This document shows positions 7,929 through 16,124 of a stretch of 64,000 nucleotides of DNA, piece by piece. How positions within the stretch are numbered: position 1 is the stretch's first letter; every line of letters begins with the position of its first letter. The position numbers and the translations under genes were made by a program. Under the pieces are notes generated by a model. It had not been told where the DNA came from, made no database searches, and was given only the letters and a program-made list of their open reading frames with translations. Source of the DNA: Clavibacter sp. VKM Ac-2873 (GTDB taxonomy: Bacteria; Actinomycetota; Actinomycetes; Actinomycetales; Microbacteriaceae). Location: assembly GCF_015351075.1 (NCBI RefSeq), contig NZ_JADKRS010000001.1:372001-436000 (forward strand). Direction: 5' to 3'.

Positions 7929-9476
7929 GTGCCCTCCGACGCCCTGCCCGACGACCCCGCCCGCCCCGCGGATCCCGTCACCCCCATGCCCGACGCCGTC
8001 GCCTCCCCCGACCGGTCGGCCGCCCCCGGATCGGCCATCGATCCCGCCGACCTCGCCGTCGCCCTCCGCGTGCTCGGCTCGCTGGCCGACATCGACGAGG
8101 AGCACCCCGACTTCGTCGCCGTCCGCCGCGCCACCGCCTCCATGTTCAAGCAGGTGAAGAAGGCCCGCCGGCTCGAGAAGCGCGAGGCCGTCGCCAGCGC
8201 CGACCGCGCCGTCGTCGCCGCCACCGCCACGGGCGCACCCGACCGCATCGACGACGAGACCCGCGGGATCCCGCTCGCCATCACGACCGCGAAGCCCACC
8301 GCCGGCACGCTCCTGCGGTCGCGCCCCTGCTACATCTGCAAGCAGCACTACACGCAGGTCGACGCGTTCTACCACCAGCTCTGCCCGGACTGCGCGCTCC
8401 TCAACCACGCGAAGCGCGAGGCCCGCACCGACCTCTCCGGGATGCGGGCGCTGCTGACGGGCGGTCGCGCCAAGATCGGCATGCACATCGCGCTGCGCCT
8501 GCTCCGCGACGGGGCGCACACCACCATCACCACGCGCTTCCCGCGCGACGCCGTGCGCCGCTTCGCGGGCCTCCCCGACGCGCACGAGTGGGTGCACCGG
8601 CTGCGCATCGTGGGCCTCGACCTCCGCGACCCGGCGCAGGTCATCGGCCTCACGGACGCGGTGGCGGCCGCGGGTCCGCTCGACATCCTCATCAACAACG
8701 CCGCGCAGACCGTGCGCCGCTCTCCCGGCTCGTACGCGCCGCTGTCGGAGGCCGAGGCGGCGCCGCTGCCGGACGGCGACCTCCCCGAGCTGCTCACCTT
8801 CGGCCACACGGCGGACGCGCACCCGGCGGCCCTCGCCGCCTCGGTCGCGGCGCACCCCATCCTCTCGACCGCCACCGGGATCACGGCCGCCGAGGTCACC
8901 GAGCTCGCGATGACGGCCGGCTCCTCCTCGCTGGCCCGCCTCGCGGCCGGCACCGCGATCGACGCGGGCGGCCTCGTGCCCGACCTGCACGACGCGAACA
9001 GCTGGACGCAGGTCGTGCACGAGGTGGATCCGCTGGAGATGCTCGAGGTCCAGCTCGCCAACGTCACGGCGCCGTTCCTGCTCGTCAGCCGGCTGCGCCC
9101 CGCGATGGCCGCGTCGGCGTCGCGCCGCAAGTACGTCGTCAACGTCAGCGCCATGGAGGGCCAGTTCGCCCGCGCCTACAAGGGCCCGGGCCACCCGCAC
9201 ACCAACATGGCGAAGGCCGCGCTGAACATGATGACCCGCACGTCGGCACGCGAGATGCGCGAGACGGACGGCATCCTCATGACGAGCGTCGACACCGGGT
9301 GGATCACCGACGAGCGCCCGCACCCCACGAAGGTGCGCCTCGCCGAGGAGGGCTTCCACGCCCCGCTCGACCTCGTCGACGGAGCGGCGCGCGTGTACGA
9401 CCCCATCGTCATGGGCCAGGCCGGCGAGGACATCTCCGGCGTCTTCCTGAAGGACTACCGCGTCGCGGAGTGGTGA
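7929..9476 (+). CDS. SDR-like protein with N-terminal four-cysteine motif
   Basis: 515 residues from GTG 7929; an earlier in-frame GTG at 7881 and a later ATG at 7986 are alternatives. Residues 1-125 form a mixed charged region. A probable zinc site follows: CYIC (134-137) and CPDC (152-155). Then comes a Rossmann SDR domain with TGGRAKIG (177-184), NNA (256-258) and a VNVSAMEG strand carrying the SDR serine. Where YxxxK is expected the protein has TNMAK, so the catalytic tyrosine is replaced by threonine unless Tyr417 (AYKGPG) serves. A long insert (about residues 265-375) separates the NNA and serine segments. A dehydrogenase role is therefore uncertain; a binding or regulatory role is possible. 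Confidence 0.8.
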   Translation: MPSDALPDDPARPADPVTPMPDAVASPDRSAAPGSAIDPADLAVALRVLGSLADIDEEHPDFVAVRRATASMFKQVKKARRLEKREAVASADRAVVAATATGAPDRIDDETRGIPLAITTAKPTAGTLLRSRPCYICKQHYTQVDAFYHQLCPDCALLNHAKREARTDLSGMRALLTGGRAKIGMHIALRLLRDGAHTTITTRFPRDAVRRFAGLPDAHEWVHRLRIVGLDLRDPAQVIGLTDAVAAAGPLDILINNAAQTVRRSPGSYAPLSEAEAAPLPDGDLPELLTFGHTADAHPAALAASVAAHPILSTATGITAAEVTELAMTAGSSSLARLAAGTAIDAGGLVPDLHDANSWTQVVHEVDPLEMLEVQLANVTAPFLLVSRLRPAMAASASRRKYVVNVSAMEGQFARAYKGPGHPHTNMAKAALNMMTRTSAREMRETDGILMTSVDTGWITDERPHPTKVRLAEEGFHAPLDLVDGAARVYDPIVMGQAGEDISGVFLKDYRVAEW

Positions 9477-9494
9477 TCGGCCGCGACGCCTCAG

Positions 9495-9542
9495 ACGACG
9501 AGAGGCCCGGACCCCGCGATGCGGGTCCGGGCCTCTCGTCGT
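9495..9542. terminator. bidirectional hairpin between SDR-like gene and ptsH
   Basis: Perfect 20-bp inverted repeat (9495-9514 with 9523-9542) and an 8-nt loop. It lies between two convergent genes and can serve both strands. There is no U-tract; both arms end in ACGACGAGAG/CTCTCGTCGT. Confidence 0.85.
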
Positions 9543-9548
9543 GGGCGG

Positions 9549-9821
9549 CTACTCGACGGCGTCGAGGTCGCTCGCGAGCAGGGCCGCCAGCTCGTCGAGC
9601 GCGGCGTCGGCGCCGTCGCCCTCGGCCGTGAGCACGACCTGGTCGCCGTTCGCGGCGCCGAGGCTCATGAGCGACAGGATGCTCGTCGCGTCGAGCGGCG
9701 TGCCGCCGGGCTTGCTGATCTTCACCGGCACGCCCGTGCGGCGCACGGCCTCGATGAAGAGGGATGCGGGTCGGGCGTGCAGGCCCACGCGGCTGCCGAT
9801 GGTGGCGGTGCGCTCGGTCAT
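9549..9821 (-). CDS. ptsH: phosphocarrier protein HPr
   Basis: 90 residues, full length. HPr passes phosphate from PEP-phosphorylated enzyme I to the EIIA domains of sugar permeases. The phosphorylation site His15 is in GLHARPAS (13-20). A serine in the TSILSLMSLG segment matches the position of Ser46 in low-GC Gram-positive HPr, though an HPr kinase is not seen here. It is the last gene of the fru operon, 57 nt after fruA. Enzyme I (ptsI) is not in this window. Confidence 0.95.
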   Translation of the reverse strand: MTERTATIGSRVGLHARPASLFIEAVRRTGVPVKISKPGGTPLDATSILSLMSLGAANGDQVVLTAEGDGADAALDELAALLASDLDAVE

Positions 9822-9878
9822 GGACGTTCTCCTTCTGGTGGGGCGATCGGGATGGGGACGGGACAGGACGGGACGGGG

Positions 9879-11930
9879 TCAGGCCGCGACGGGGACGCCC
9901 TGGTCGACGGGCTCGGCGGCGACCGCGGCCTCCGGGCGCTTCGTCGTGAAGCGCTTGAGGAGCACGACGAGGAACGCGGAGACGACGGCGCCCACCGCGA
10001 CGGACGCGAGGAAGCCGAGGAACGTGCCGTTCATCGCGAAGAGCACGAAGATGCCGCCGTGCGGGGCCTGCGACACGACGTCGAGCCCCATGATCATGGC
10101 ACCCGTGACGGCACCGCCGACGATGCTCGCGGGGATCACGCGCAGCGGGTCGACCGCGGCGAACGGGATCGCGCCCTCGGAGATGAAGGCGGCCCCGAGG
10201 AGCCACGCGGCCTTGCCGTTCTCGCGCTCCGCCGGGCTGAACAGGCGGCGGTCGATCACGGTGGAGGCGAGCGCGAGGGCGAGCGGCGGCACCATGCCGG
10301 CGGCCATGACCGCGGCCATGATGTGCCACGGCGCCTGGTCGGTGATGGATCCGGCGCCGAGGCCGGCGACCGCGAACGAGTAGGCCACCTTGTTGATCGG
10401 CCCGCCCAGGTCGATGCACATCATGACGCCGAGGATGATGCCCAGGACGATGGCCGACGTGCCGGTGAGGCCGGAGAGGAAGCCGTTGAGTCCGCGCGTG
10501 AGCGCCGCGATGGGGCCGCCGAGCACCATGACCATGAGGCCGGAGGCGACGATGGAGGCGAGTAGCGGGATGATCACGACGGGCATGAGGCCCCGCAGCC
10601 AGCGCGGCACGTCGATGCGGCCGATCGCGTAGGCGATGCCACCCGCGAGGAGGCCTCCCACCAGGCCGCCGAGGAAGCCGGCGCCCATGATGACGGAGAT
10701 GGATCCCGCGACGAACCCGGGGGCGATGCCCGGCCGGTCGGCGATGGCGTACGCGATGTAGCCCGCCAGCGCCGGCACGAGGAAGGCCATGGACGCGTTG
10801 CCGATGACGAACGCGACCGCGCCGAGGTACTGGCCGAGGCCGCCCGCCGGGAGGTTCGCGAGCGAGTTCTGCAGCACGACGTCGGCGGCGGTCTCGGTGA
10901 TCCGGTATCCGCCGAGCAGGAAGCCGAGCGCGATGAGGAGCCCGCCGCCCGCGACGAACGGGATCATGTAGCTGACGCCCGTGAGCAGCCAGCGCTTGAG
11001 GCGCGCGCCCACCGACTGCGAGGACTGGGGCGAGGCCTGCTCGGATCCGGCGGACGACGACGCGCCGCCCGGCACGCGCGGCGCGCTCGGGTCCTTCGCG
11101 GCGGCGACGGCCTCGGCGACCATCTGGTCGGGCTGGTCGATGCCGCGCTTGACGGGCGACTGGATGACGGGCTTGCCGGCGAAGCGCGCGCGGTCGCGCA
11201 CGTCCACGTCGACCGCGAAGATCACGGCCGTGGCCCGCGCGATGATCGCGGGGTCGACGGGCGTGACGGAGGAGGATCCCTGGGTCTCGACGTGCAGCTC
11301 GACGCCCGCGCGCTTGGCCGCGGCCACGAGCGAGTCGGCGGCCATGTAGGTGTGCGCGATGCCGGTGGGGCAGGCGGTGACGGCGATGAGCACGGGCGCG
11401 TCGGCGGGGGCCGCTGCGGGAGCGGAGGCCGATGACGCGGGTGCGGCGGCGGCCGGTGCGCCGGTCGAGGAGGCGGGCTCGTCCACGAGCGCGCCCTCCA
11501 CGAGCGAGACCACCTGGTCCTCGTCGGTCGCCGAACGCAGCGCCGCGACGAACTCGGGCTTGATGAGCGACCGGGCGAGCCGCGACAGCAGCACGAGGTG
11601 CTCCTGGTCGGCGCCGTCGGGTGCGGCGATGAAGAACACGAGGTCGGCGGGGCCGTCCGGCGCGCCGAAGTCGACGGCGGGCGCCGGGCGCGCCATGACG
11701 AGCGTGGCCTCCGTCACCGCGGCGGAGCGGCAGTGCGGGATCGCGAGCCCGCCGCCCATGCCGGTGTCGGTCTTCGACTCGCGCTCCCACGCGTCGGCGA
11801 AGAGGGCGTCGGCGTCGGTGGCGCGGCCCTCGGCGACGACGCGCTCGGCCAGCGTGCGGACGGCGTGCTCGCGGTCGGCGCCGAGGTCGGCGTCGAGGAG
11901 CACGAGGCGGTTCGTGATGAGCGATGGCAT
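9879..11930 (-). CDS. fruA: PTS fructose permease, EIIABC
   Basis: 683 residues with three fused domains. EIIA (about 1-150) has the phosphorylated His66 in LAIPHCR; an Ala/Pro/Ser linker follows; EIIB-fructose (about 178-275) has Cys187 in TACPTGIAHTYMAAD; EIIC (about 320-660) is the multi-spanning fructose channel beginning near KRWLLTGVSYMIPF. It imports fructose and releases fructose 1-phosphate to FruK. The ATG is preceded by GGAGAAGAAC. It starts 22 nt after fruK, in the order regulator-kinase-permease-HPr. Confidence 0.95.
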   Translation of the reverse strand: MPSLITNRLVLLDADLGADREHAVRTLAERVVAEGRATDADALFADAWERESKTDTGMGGGLAIPHCRSAAVTEATLVMARPAPAVDFGAPDGPADLVFFIAAPDGADQEHLVLLSRLARSLIKPEFVAALRSATDEDQVVSLVEGALVDEPASSTGAPAAAAPASSASAPAAAPADAPVLIAVTACPTGIAHTYMAADSLVAAAKRAGVELHVETQGSSSVTPVDPAIIARATAVIFAVDVDVRDRARFAGKPVIQSPVKRGIDQPDQMVAEAVAAAKDPSAPRVPGGASSSAGSEQASPQSSQSVGARLKRWLLTGVSYMIPFVAGGGLLIALGFLLGGYRITETAADVVLQNSLANLPAGGLGQYLGAVAFVIGNASMAFLVPALAGYIAYAIADRPGIAPGFVAGSISVIMGAGFLGGLVGGLLAGGIAYAIGRIDVPRWLRGLMPVVIIPLLASIVASGLMVMVLGGPIAALTRGLNGFLSGLTGTSAIVLGIILGVMMCIDLGGPINKVAYSFAVAGLGAGSITDQAPWHIMAAVMAAGMVPPLALALASTVIDRRLFSPAERENGKAAWLLGAAFISEGAIPFAAVDPLRVIPASIVGGAVTGAMIMGLDVVSQAPHGGIFVLFAMNGTFLGFLASVAVGAVVSAFLVVLLKRFTTKRPEAAVAAEPVDQGVPVAA

Positions 11931-11952
11931 GTTCTTCTCCAGGTGGGGCGGG

Positions 11953-12924
11953 TCAGCGATCGGCGGCGATCGGGAGGAGCGGCTGGACGGTGACGCTGCC
12001 CGGCCGGGTCTGTTCGGGGGACGGCATGGTGCTGCCGGGGAGGGACGCGGCGGCGGACCCGTGGGCGACGGCCTGCGCGAGCCGCCCCTCGGGTCCTGCG
12101 CCGCGGTGGTCGGCGAGCAGGTAGCCCGCGAGCGACGAGTCGCCCGCGCCCACGGTGCTCACCGGCACGATCGGGGGCATGGTGGCGAGCCACCCGCCCT
12201 CGGTCGTGGTGAGGACGGCCCCCCGCGCGCCGAGGGTCGCGAGGACCGCCCGGCAGCCGCGGGAGACGAGGGAGCGGGATGCGTCGTGGGCGAGCCGGGG
12301 GTCGGCCTCGAGCGCATCCGGGTCGGGGAGGCCGACGAGCTCCGCGAGCTCCTCGGCGTTGGGCTTGACGAGGTCCACGACCGCGCCGGACGCGACGAGC
12401 GCGGCCATCGGCGCCCCCGAGGAGTCCACGGCGATCCGCGGGGCGTCGTCGCCGAGCTCGGCGCGCACGGCCCGCACCACGCGGGCGTGGAAGTCGTCGT
12501 CGAGTCCGGGCGGCAGGGATCCCGCGAGCACGAGCCAGCTCGCCCGGCGCGCGTGCCGGATGACGAGCGCCACGAGCGCGTCGGCCTCGGCGGACGAGAG
12601 CACCGGCCCGGGCTCGTTGACCTTCGTGGTCGTGCCGTCGGGCTCGGTGAGCGTGACGTTCTGCCGCACGCGGCCGGCGATGTCCAGCTGGTCGAGCGGG
12701 ATCCGCTCGGCGGCCAGCGCCACGAGCATGGGATCGTCGAGTCGGCCGGGCAGCAGGGCGATCGTGTCGAGGCCGGAGGCGATGAGCGCGCGGGAGACGT
12801 TGACGCCCTTGCCTCCCGGCTGCTCGGTGACGGCGCGGGCGCGCTGCACGGCGCCGCGCGCGAGCGCGCCGGCCAGGTCGATGGTGCGGTCGAGGCTCGG
12901 GTTGGCGGTGAGGGTGAGGATCAC
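11953..12924 (-). CDS. fruK: 1-phosphofructokinase
   Basis: 323 residues from GTG. A PfkB/ribokinase-family sugar kinase that phosphorylates fructose 1-phosphate to fructose 1,6-bisphosphate. Seen are the family N-terminus ILTLTANPSLDRT (2-14), the substrate-binding GGKGVNVSRAL (37-47), and the anion-hole/catalytic GAGDS (259-263, Asp262). Its GTG overlaps the stop codon of the DeoR-type regulator (GTGA), so the two are translationally coupled. It ends 22 nt before fruA. Confidence 0.94.
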   Translation of the reverse strand: MILTLTANPSLDRTIDLAGALARGAVQRARAVTEQPGGKGVNVSRALIASGLDTIALLPGRLDDPMLVALAAERIPLDQLDIAGRVRQNVTLTEPDGTTTKVNEPGPVLSSAEADALVALVIRHARRASWLVLAGSLPPGLDDDFHARVVRAVRAELGDDAPRIAVDSSGAPMAALVASGAVVDLVKPNAEELAELVGLPDPDALEADPRLAHDASRSLVSRGCRAVLATLGARGAVLTTTEGGWLATMPPIVPVSTVGAGDSSLAGYLLADHRGAGPEGRLAQAVAHGSAAASLPGSTMPSPEQTRPGSVTVQPLLPIAADR

Positions 12925-13709
12925 GCGACCATCACCTCCACCTCGGCGGCGGCCAGCGCCTCGGCCAGCGGGCCGTCGGGGGCGACGTCGGTGACGAGCG
13001 TGTCGAGGTCGTCGAGGGCGGCGAAGCCGACGAGCGCCTCCTCCCCCGCCTTCGACGCGTCGACGAGCGCCACCGCGCGTCGGGATCCTCGGGTCAACGC
13101 GGTCTTCACGGCCGCCTCCTCTTCGTCGGGGGTGCTGAGGCCGAACTCCGCGTGGATCCCGTTGGCGCCGATGAAGGCGATGTCCGGTCGCAGGCGCGAC
13201 AGCTGGCCGAGCGTCGCGGGCCCGACCGCGGCGCTCGTGATCCCGCGGAGGCGGCCGCCGAGCAGCTGCACCTCCACGGCGGGGTTCCGGCTCACGGTCT
13301 GCGCGACCACCATCGAGTGCGTGACGACCACGAGGGTGCGCCCGGCGACGTCCGGCGTCCAGGCGGCGATGCGCTCGGCGACGAGGCCCGTGGTCGTGCC
13401 GGCGTCGACGGCGACGGATCCCTGGAACGTCGCGGGAAGGAGGGCCATCGCGGCGTCCGCGATGCGCGCCTTGGCGTCGGTGTTGCGCGTGCTCCGCGCG
13501 TCCAGGCTCTCCTCGACGCGCGTGGAGCGGCTCGCACGGACGGCGCCGCCGTGCACCCGGCGGAGGACGCCGCGGGACTCCAGCTGGGCGAGGTCGCGTC
13601 GGACGGTCTCCGTCGTGACGGCGAAGTCGCGCGCGAGGTCCATGACGGCCACGCGTCCCGTGCGCTCGAGGAGGTCGACCACCCGGTCCTGGCGTTCCTC
13701 GGCGTACAC
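12921..13709 (-). CDS. fruR: DeoR-family regulator of the fru operon
   Basis: 262 residues from GTG; AAGGAGA lies 6 nt upstream. An N-terminal DeoR helix-turn-helix (about 1-57) includes TTETVRRDLAQLESRGVLRR, and a C-terminal DeoRC sugar-phosphate sensor domain follows, with VDAGTTT and the FIGANGIH segment. Known relatives repress fructose operons until fructose 1-phosphate accumulates; the adjacent fruK-fruA supports that role. The promoter and tandem repeats upstream suggest it controls its own operon. Confidence 0.9.
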   Translation of the reverse strand: MYAEERQDRVVDLLERTGRVAVMDLARDFAVTTETVRRDLAQLESRGVLRRVHGGAVRASRSTRVEESLDARSTRNTDAKARIADAAMALLPATFQGSVAVDAGTTTGLVAERIAAWTPDVAGRTLVVVTHSMVVAQTVSRNPAVEVQLLGGRLRGITSAAVGPATLGQLSRLRPDIAFIGANGIHAEFGLSTPDEEEAAVKTALTRGSRRAVALVDASKAGEEALVGFAALDDLDTLVTDVAPDGPLAEALAAAEVEVMVA

Positions 13710-13757
13710 GGGCGGTCTCCTTCGACTCCGCGGGGCACGTGCGCCTCGCGTCCTCGC

Positions 13758-13786
13758 ACTGTAGCCCCCATGCGCAGGAGAAGCAA
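13758..13786 (-). promoter_or_regulatory. promoter of the fruR-fruK-fruA-ptsH operon
   Basis: On the minus strand TTGCTT (13786-13781) and TACAGT (13763-13758) are separated by exactly 17 nt. The predicted start gives a leader of about 40 nt before the fruR GTG. Confidence 0.7.
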
Positions 13787-13805
13787 CATGAACCCACATG
13801 AATCC
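13786..13805 (-). promoter_or_regulatory. tandem 10-bp repeat, candidate FruR operator
   Basis: Two adjacent copies of a 10-bp unit (plus strand ACATGAACCC then ACATGAATCC, 9 of 10 identical) directly abut the -35 hexamer. Position suggests binding by FruR or an activator; this is inference. Confidence 0.4.
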
Positions 13806-13834
13806 ACAGGGCAGCCGGGTGGTCCTGCGACCGG

Positions 13835-14857
13835 TCAGCGCCCGAGCGCGGCGCCTTCCTCGCGCAGCACGTCGGCGATCGCGCCCGCCTCCCAGGCGAG
13901 CCCCGCCGCGTTCGGGTGCAGGGGCACGTCCCCGGCACTGCCCCCGACGCCCGCGACGTAGGGGTCGCCCGCGTCGCCCACGCACGACCCGTGCGCGGCG
14001 GTCGGCGTCTCCTGGTCGACGAATCGGATGCCCGCGGCGGCCGCCTCGCGCGCGATCGCGTCGTCGAGAGCCCTCTGGATGCCCGCGAGCCAGGGCGCGT
14101 CCCGGTCGGTCAGGAGCACACGGCCGTTGACGGTCGAGCCGGCGGTGGCGCGCAGGCACCCCTCCGGCGGCAGCGCGGCCGCATCCCCCAGGACGCTCAG
14201 GTACCCGAGCGCGACGATGCGCGCGTCCGGCGCCGCGGCCCGCATCCGCCCGAACGCGTCGGCGAGATGCGCCGACACCTCGCTGTCGATGCGGGCGCGG
14301 ACGGCGTCCGTGCCCCCGTCCGGCGCGAGGGCGCCCACGCAGGTGGTCGGCCCGGCGGCGACGGGACCGTCCGGGTCGCGGGCCAGGCAGCCGCCGACGA
14401 GCGCCGGGAAGCCGAGGTCGTTGCCGCCGATGCGCACGAGGACGACGTCCGCGCCGCCGGACAGCGCGTCGATCTGCGCGGGGAGGGTCCGGCCGCTGCG
14501 CTCGCTCGGGCCGAGGAGGTCGGCCGTCGTGGATCCGTCGCACGCGACGTCCACGAGCTGGGCGCCCACGGCCGCGGCGGCGACGCGGATGGACGCGGCG
14601 ACCGTGCGCCCGCACACGCCCGGATCACCCGGCAGCGGCGTCGCCGATCCGGTGCCCGTGGAGTACGAGTCCCCCAGCGACACGACGCGCAGAGGCGCCG
14701 CCGGCGGCGTGGGCGCGTCGGGCGGGGCTGTCGTGCACGCGCCGAGCCCGATCGCGAGGGCCGCTCCCACGAGGGCGAGCGTCAGGGGCCGGAACCGGGA
14801 TCCGCGTGTGCCCGGGCCGCGGATCAGGGCGGACGGGAGGCGGCGGTCGGCGGTCAC
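13835..14857 (-). CDS. secreted SGNH/GDSL hydrolase lipoprotein
   Basis: 340 residues from GTG. The N-terminus is a basic region, then a hydrophobic stretch ending in the lipobox GLGAC with Cys41 as the lipidation site, then a Pro-rich linker. The SGNH esterase fold follows: block I GDSYSTGTG (62-70, Ser64), block III GGNDLGF, and block V PLHPNAAG with the catalytic His. An extracellular lipase/esterase anchored to the membrane is likely, similar to secreted actinobacterial SGNH lipases. TAGGGT lies 7 nt before the GTG. Confidence 0.87.
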   Translation of the reverse strand: MTADRRLPSALIRGPGTRGSRFRPLTLALVGAALAIGLGACTTAPPDAPTPPAAPLRVVSLGDSYSTGTGSATPLPGDPGVCGRTVAASIRVAAAAVGAQLVDVACDGSTTADLLGPSERSGRTLPAQIDALSGGADVVLVRIGGNDLGFPALVGGCLARDPDGPVAAGPTTCVGALAPDGGTDAVRARIDSEVSAHLADAFGRMRAAAPDARIVALGYLSVLGDAAALPPEGCLRATAGSTVNGRVLLTDRDAPWLAGIQRALDDAIAREAAAAGIRFVDQETPTAAHGSCVGDAGDPYVAGVGGSAGDVPLHPNAAGLAWEAGAIADVLREEGAALGR

Positions 14858-14864
14858 CCCCGCG

Positions 14865-14870
14865 ACCCTA
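14865..14870 (-). promoter_or_regulatory. candidate -10 hexamer, leaderless SGNH lipoprotein mRNA
   Basis: TAGGGT on the minus strand, 7 nt before the GTG at 14857. Confidence 0.45.
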
Positions 14871-14899
14871 CGCGCGAGCCGGACGGGCGTCCGGTCCGC

Positions 14900-15223
14900 T
14901 CAGTCCTCGGCGCCGCGCTGCCGCACGTAGACGACCACGGCGACGATGAGACCGACGACGAGTCCCGCGGCGAGCGGGAAGAGGAAGCCGCCCGGGCCGA
15001 TCTGCGTGATGACGCTGCCGTGGTCGATGCGCGTGTCGACGACGCCCGGCACGTCGAGCCCCGGGTAGCCCTCGGTGCCCTGCGCGAACGACGTGATCAG
15101 GAGGGTCAGGATGACCGCCGCGCCCACCACGAACGCGGCCAGGAACCCGAGCACCGCGGAACCGACCACCGACGTCCGGTGCGGCTCGACGCTGTTCGGG
15201 TGATGCAGGCTCGCGTGCGACAT
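14900..15223 (-). CDS. small two-span membrane protein, unknown function
   Basis: 107 residues from the ATG at 15223. Two transmembrane helices are clear: about residues 21-43 (SVVGSAVLGFLAAFVVGAAV) and about 76-98 (FLFPLAAGLVVGLIVAVVVY), separated by a loop of about 30 residues containing Gly, Asp and Pro that would be outside or inside the cell together with the termini opposite. It ends with RQRGAED. No family was recognised. It lies alone between the SGNH lipoprotein and tRNA-Ala, same strand. Confidence 0.65.
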   Translation of the reverse strand: MSHASLHHPNSVEPHRTSVVGSAVLGFLAAFVVGAAVILTLLITSFAQGTEGYPGLDVPGVVDTRIDHGSVITQIGPGGFLFPLAAGLVVGLIVAVVVYVRQRGAED

Positions 15224-15384
15224 TTCAGGGGCTCCAGGGGTCGATGACCTAGGCAACGGTACCCGCGTCCTCCATGTGGAGGACAGTCCCCCGATCGGGG
15301 AGCGGATCCGGCACGCGATCGGACGGGTCGGCGTCTCGATGGCGCGCCCGGCGCCGGGCGGATGACGTCGCCCGGGACGAGAAG

Positions 15385-15413
15385 AGCCCCGCACCTCGAT
15401 GAGGTGCGGGGCT
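15385..15413 (-). terminator. hairpin after tRNA-Ala
   Basis: AGCCCCGCACCTC (15385-15397) pairs with GAGGTGCGGGGCT (15401-15413) over a 3-nt loop. Read on the minus strand it is followed by CTTCTCGTC, a weak pyrimidine tract. Confidence 0.75.
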
Positions 15414-15420
15414 CGTGCGG

Positions 15421-15493
15421 TGGATCTGAGGGGATTCGAACCCCTGACCCCCTGCATGCCATGCAGGTGCGCTACCAACTGCGCCACAGACCC
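15421..15493 (-). tRNA. tRNA-Ala (GGC)
   Basis: 73 nt. The acceptor GGGTCTG pairs with CAGATCC (one G-U), the anticodon stem CCTGC/GCAGG encloses loop ATGGCAT with anticodon GGC, and the T arm GGGGTTCGAATCCCC is canonical. The discriminator base is A at 15421. CCA is not encoded. It reads GCC codons. Confidence 0.97.
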
Positions 15494-15707
15494 GTGCTCC
15501 GCTTCCCTGCGGAAGCGACTCGTCTACATTACTACACAATCCGACCGCCTCATGACCAGGGCATCCTCCGCCGGAACCGCCCCGAGGGCACGGCCGGCGT
15601 GGGCAGCCAGGCAGGCTACCGCCCCACGCGCACCACCTCGGCACGTGGCCGTCGGCGACGCCCGCGGAACCCCGAGCGGTCGATCCGGGGAGCGCGGAGC
15701 GCGGGGA

Positions 15708-16085
15708 TCAGGACGCGGAGGCCGTCGGCTCGATCTCGAGGGCGACGACGGGGCAGTCCTTCCAGAGGCGCTCCAGCGAGTAGTACATGCGGTCCTCCTC
15801 GGTGAAGACGTGGGCGACGACGTCGCCGAAGTCGAGCAGGATCCAGCGACCCTCGCTCTTCCCCTCGCGGCGCAGCGGCTTGGCGCCGGCCTCGATCATC
15901 TTGTCCTCGATCTCGTCCGCCACGGCCTGCGCGTTGCGCTCGTTGCGGGCCGAGGCGATGAGGAAGACGTCGGTGAGGGGCAGGGGCCCGGAGACGTCGA
16001 GGGCGACCAGGTCGATGGCCTGCTTGGAGTCGGCAGCGAGGGCGGCGACCTTGAGCAGGTCGAGGGCGCGGGGAGAAGCGGTCAC
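15708..16085 (-). CDS. rsfS: ribosome silencing factor RsfS
   Basis: 125 residues from GTG, matching the RsfS/Iojap family length. The protein binds ribosomal protein L14 (uL14) and blocks subunit joining when translation must be reduced. Family segments seen: ALDVSGPLPLTDVFLIASARNERNAQAVADEI in the centre and GRWILLDFGDVVAHVFTEEDRMYYSLERLW towards the end. It sits downstream of nadD, the common actinobacterial and firmicute arrangement, separated from it here by one extra gene. Confidence 0.93.
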   Translation of the reverse strand: MTASPRALDLLKVAALAADSKQAIDLVALDVSGPLPLTDVFLIASARNERNAQAVADEIEDKMIEAGAKPLRREGKSEGRWILLDFGDVVAHVFTEEDRMYYSLERLWKDCPVVALEIEPTASAS

Positions 16086-16124
16086 AGAGTCCTTCCGGGA
16101 CGGGTGGGATGGTGCATCAGACGA

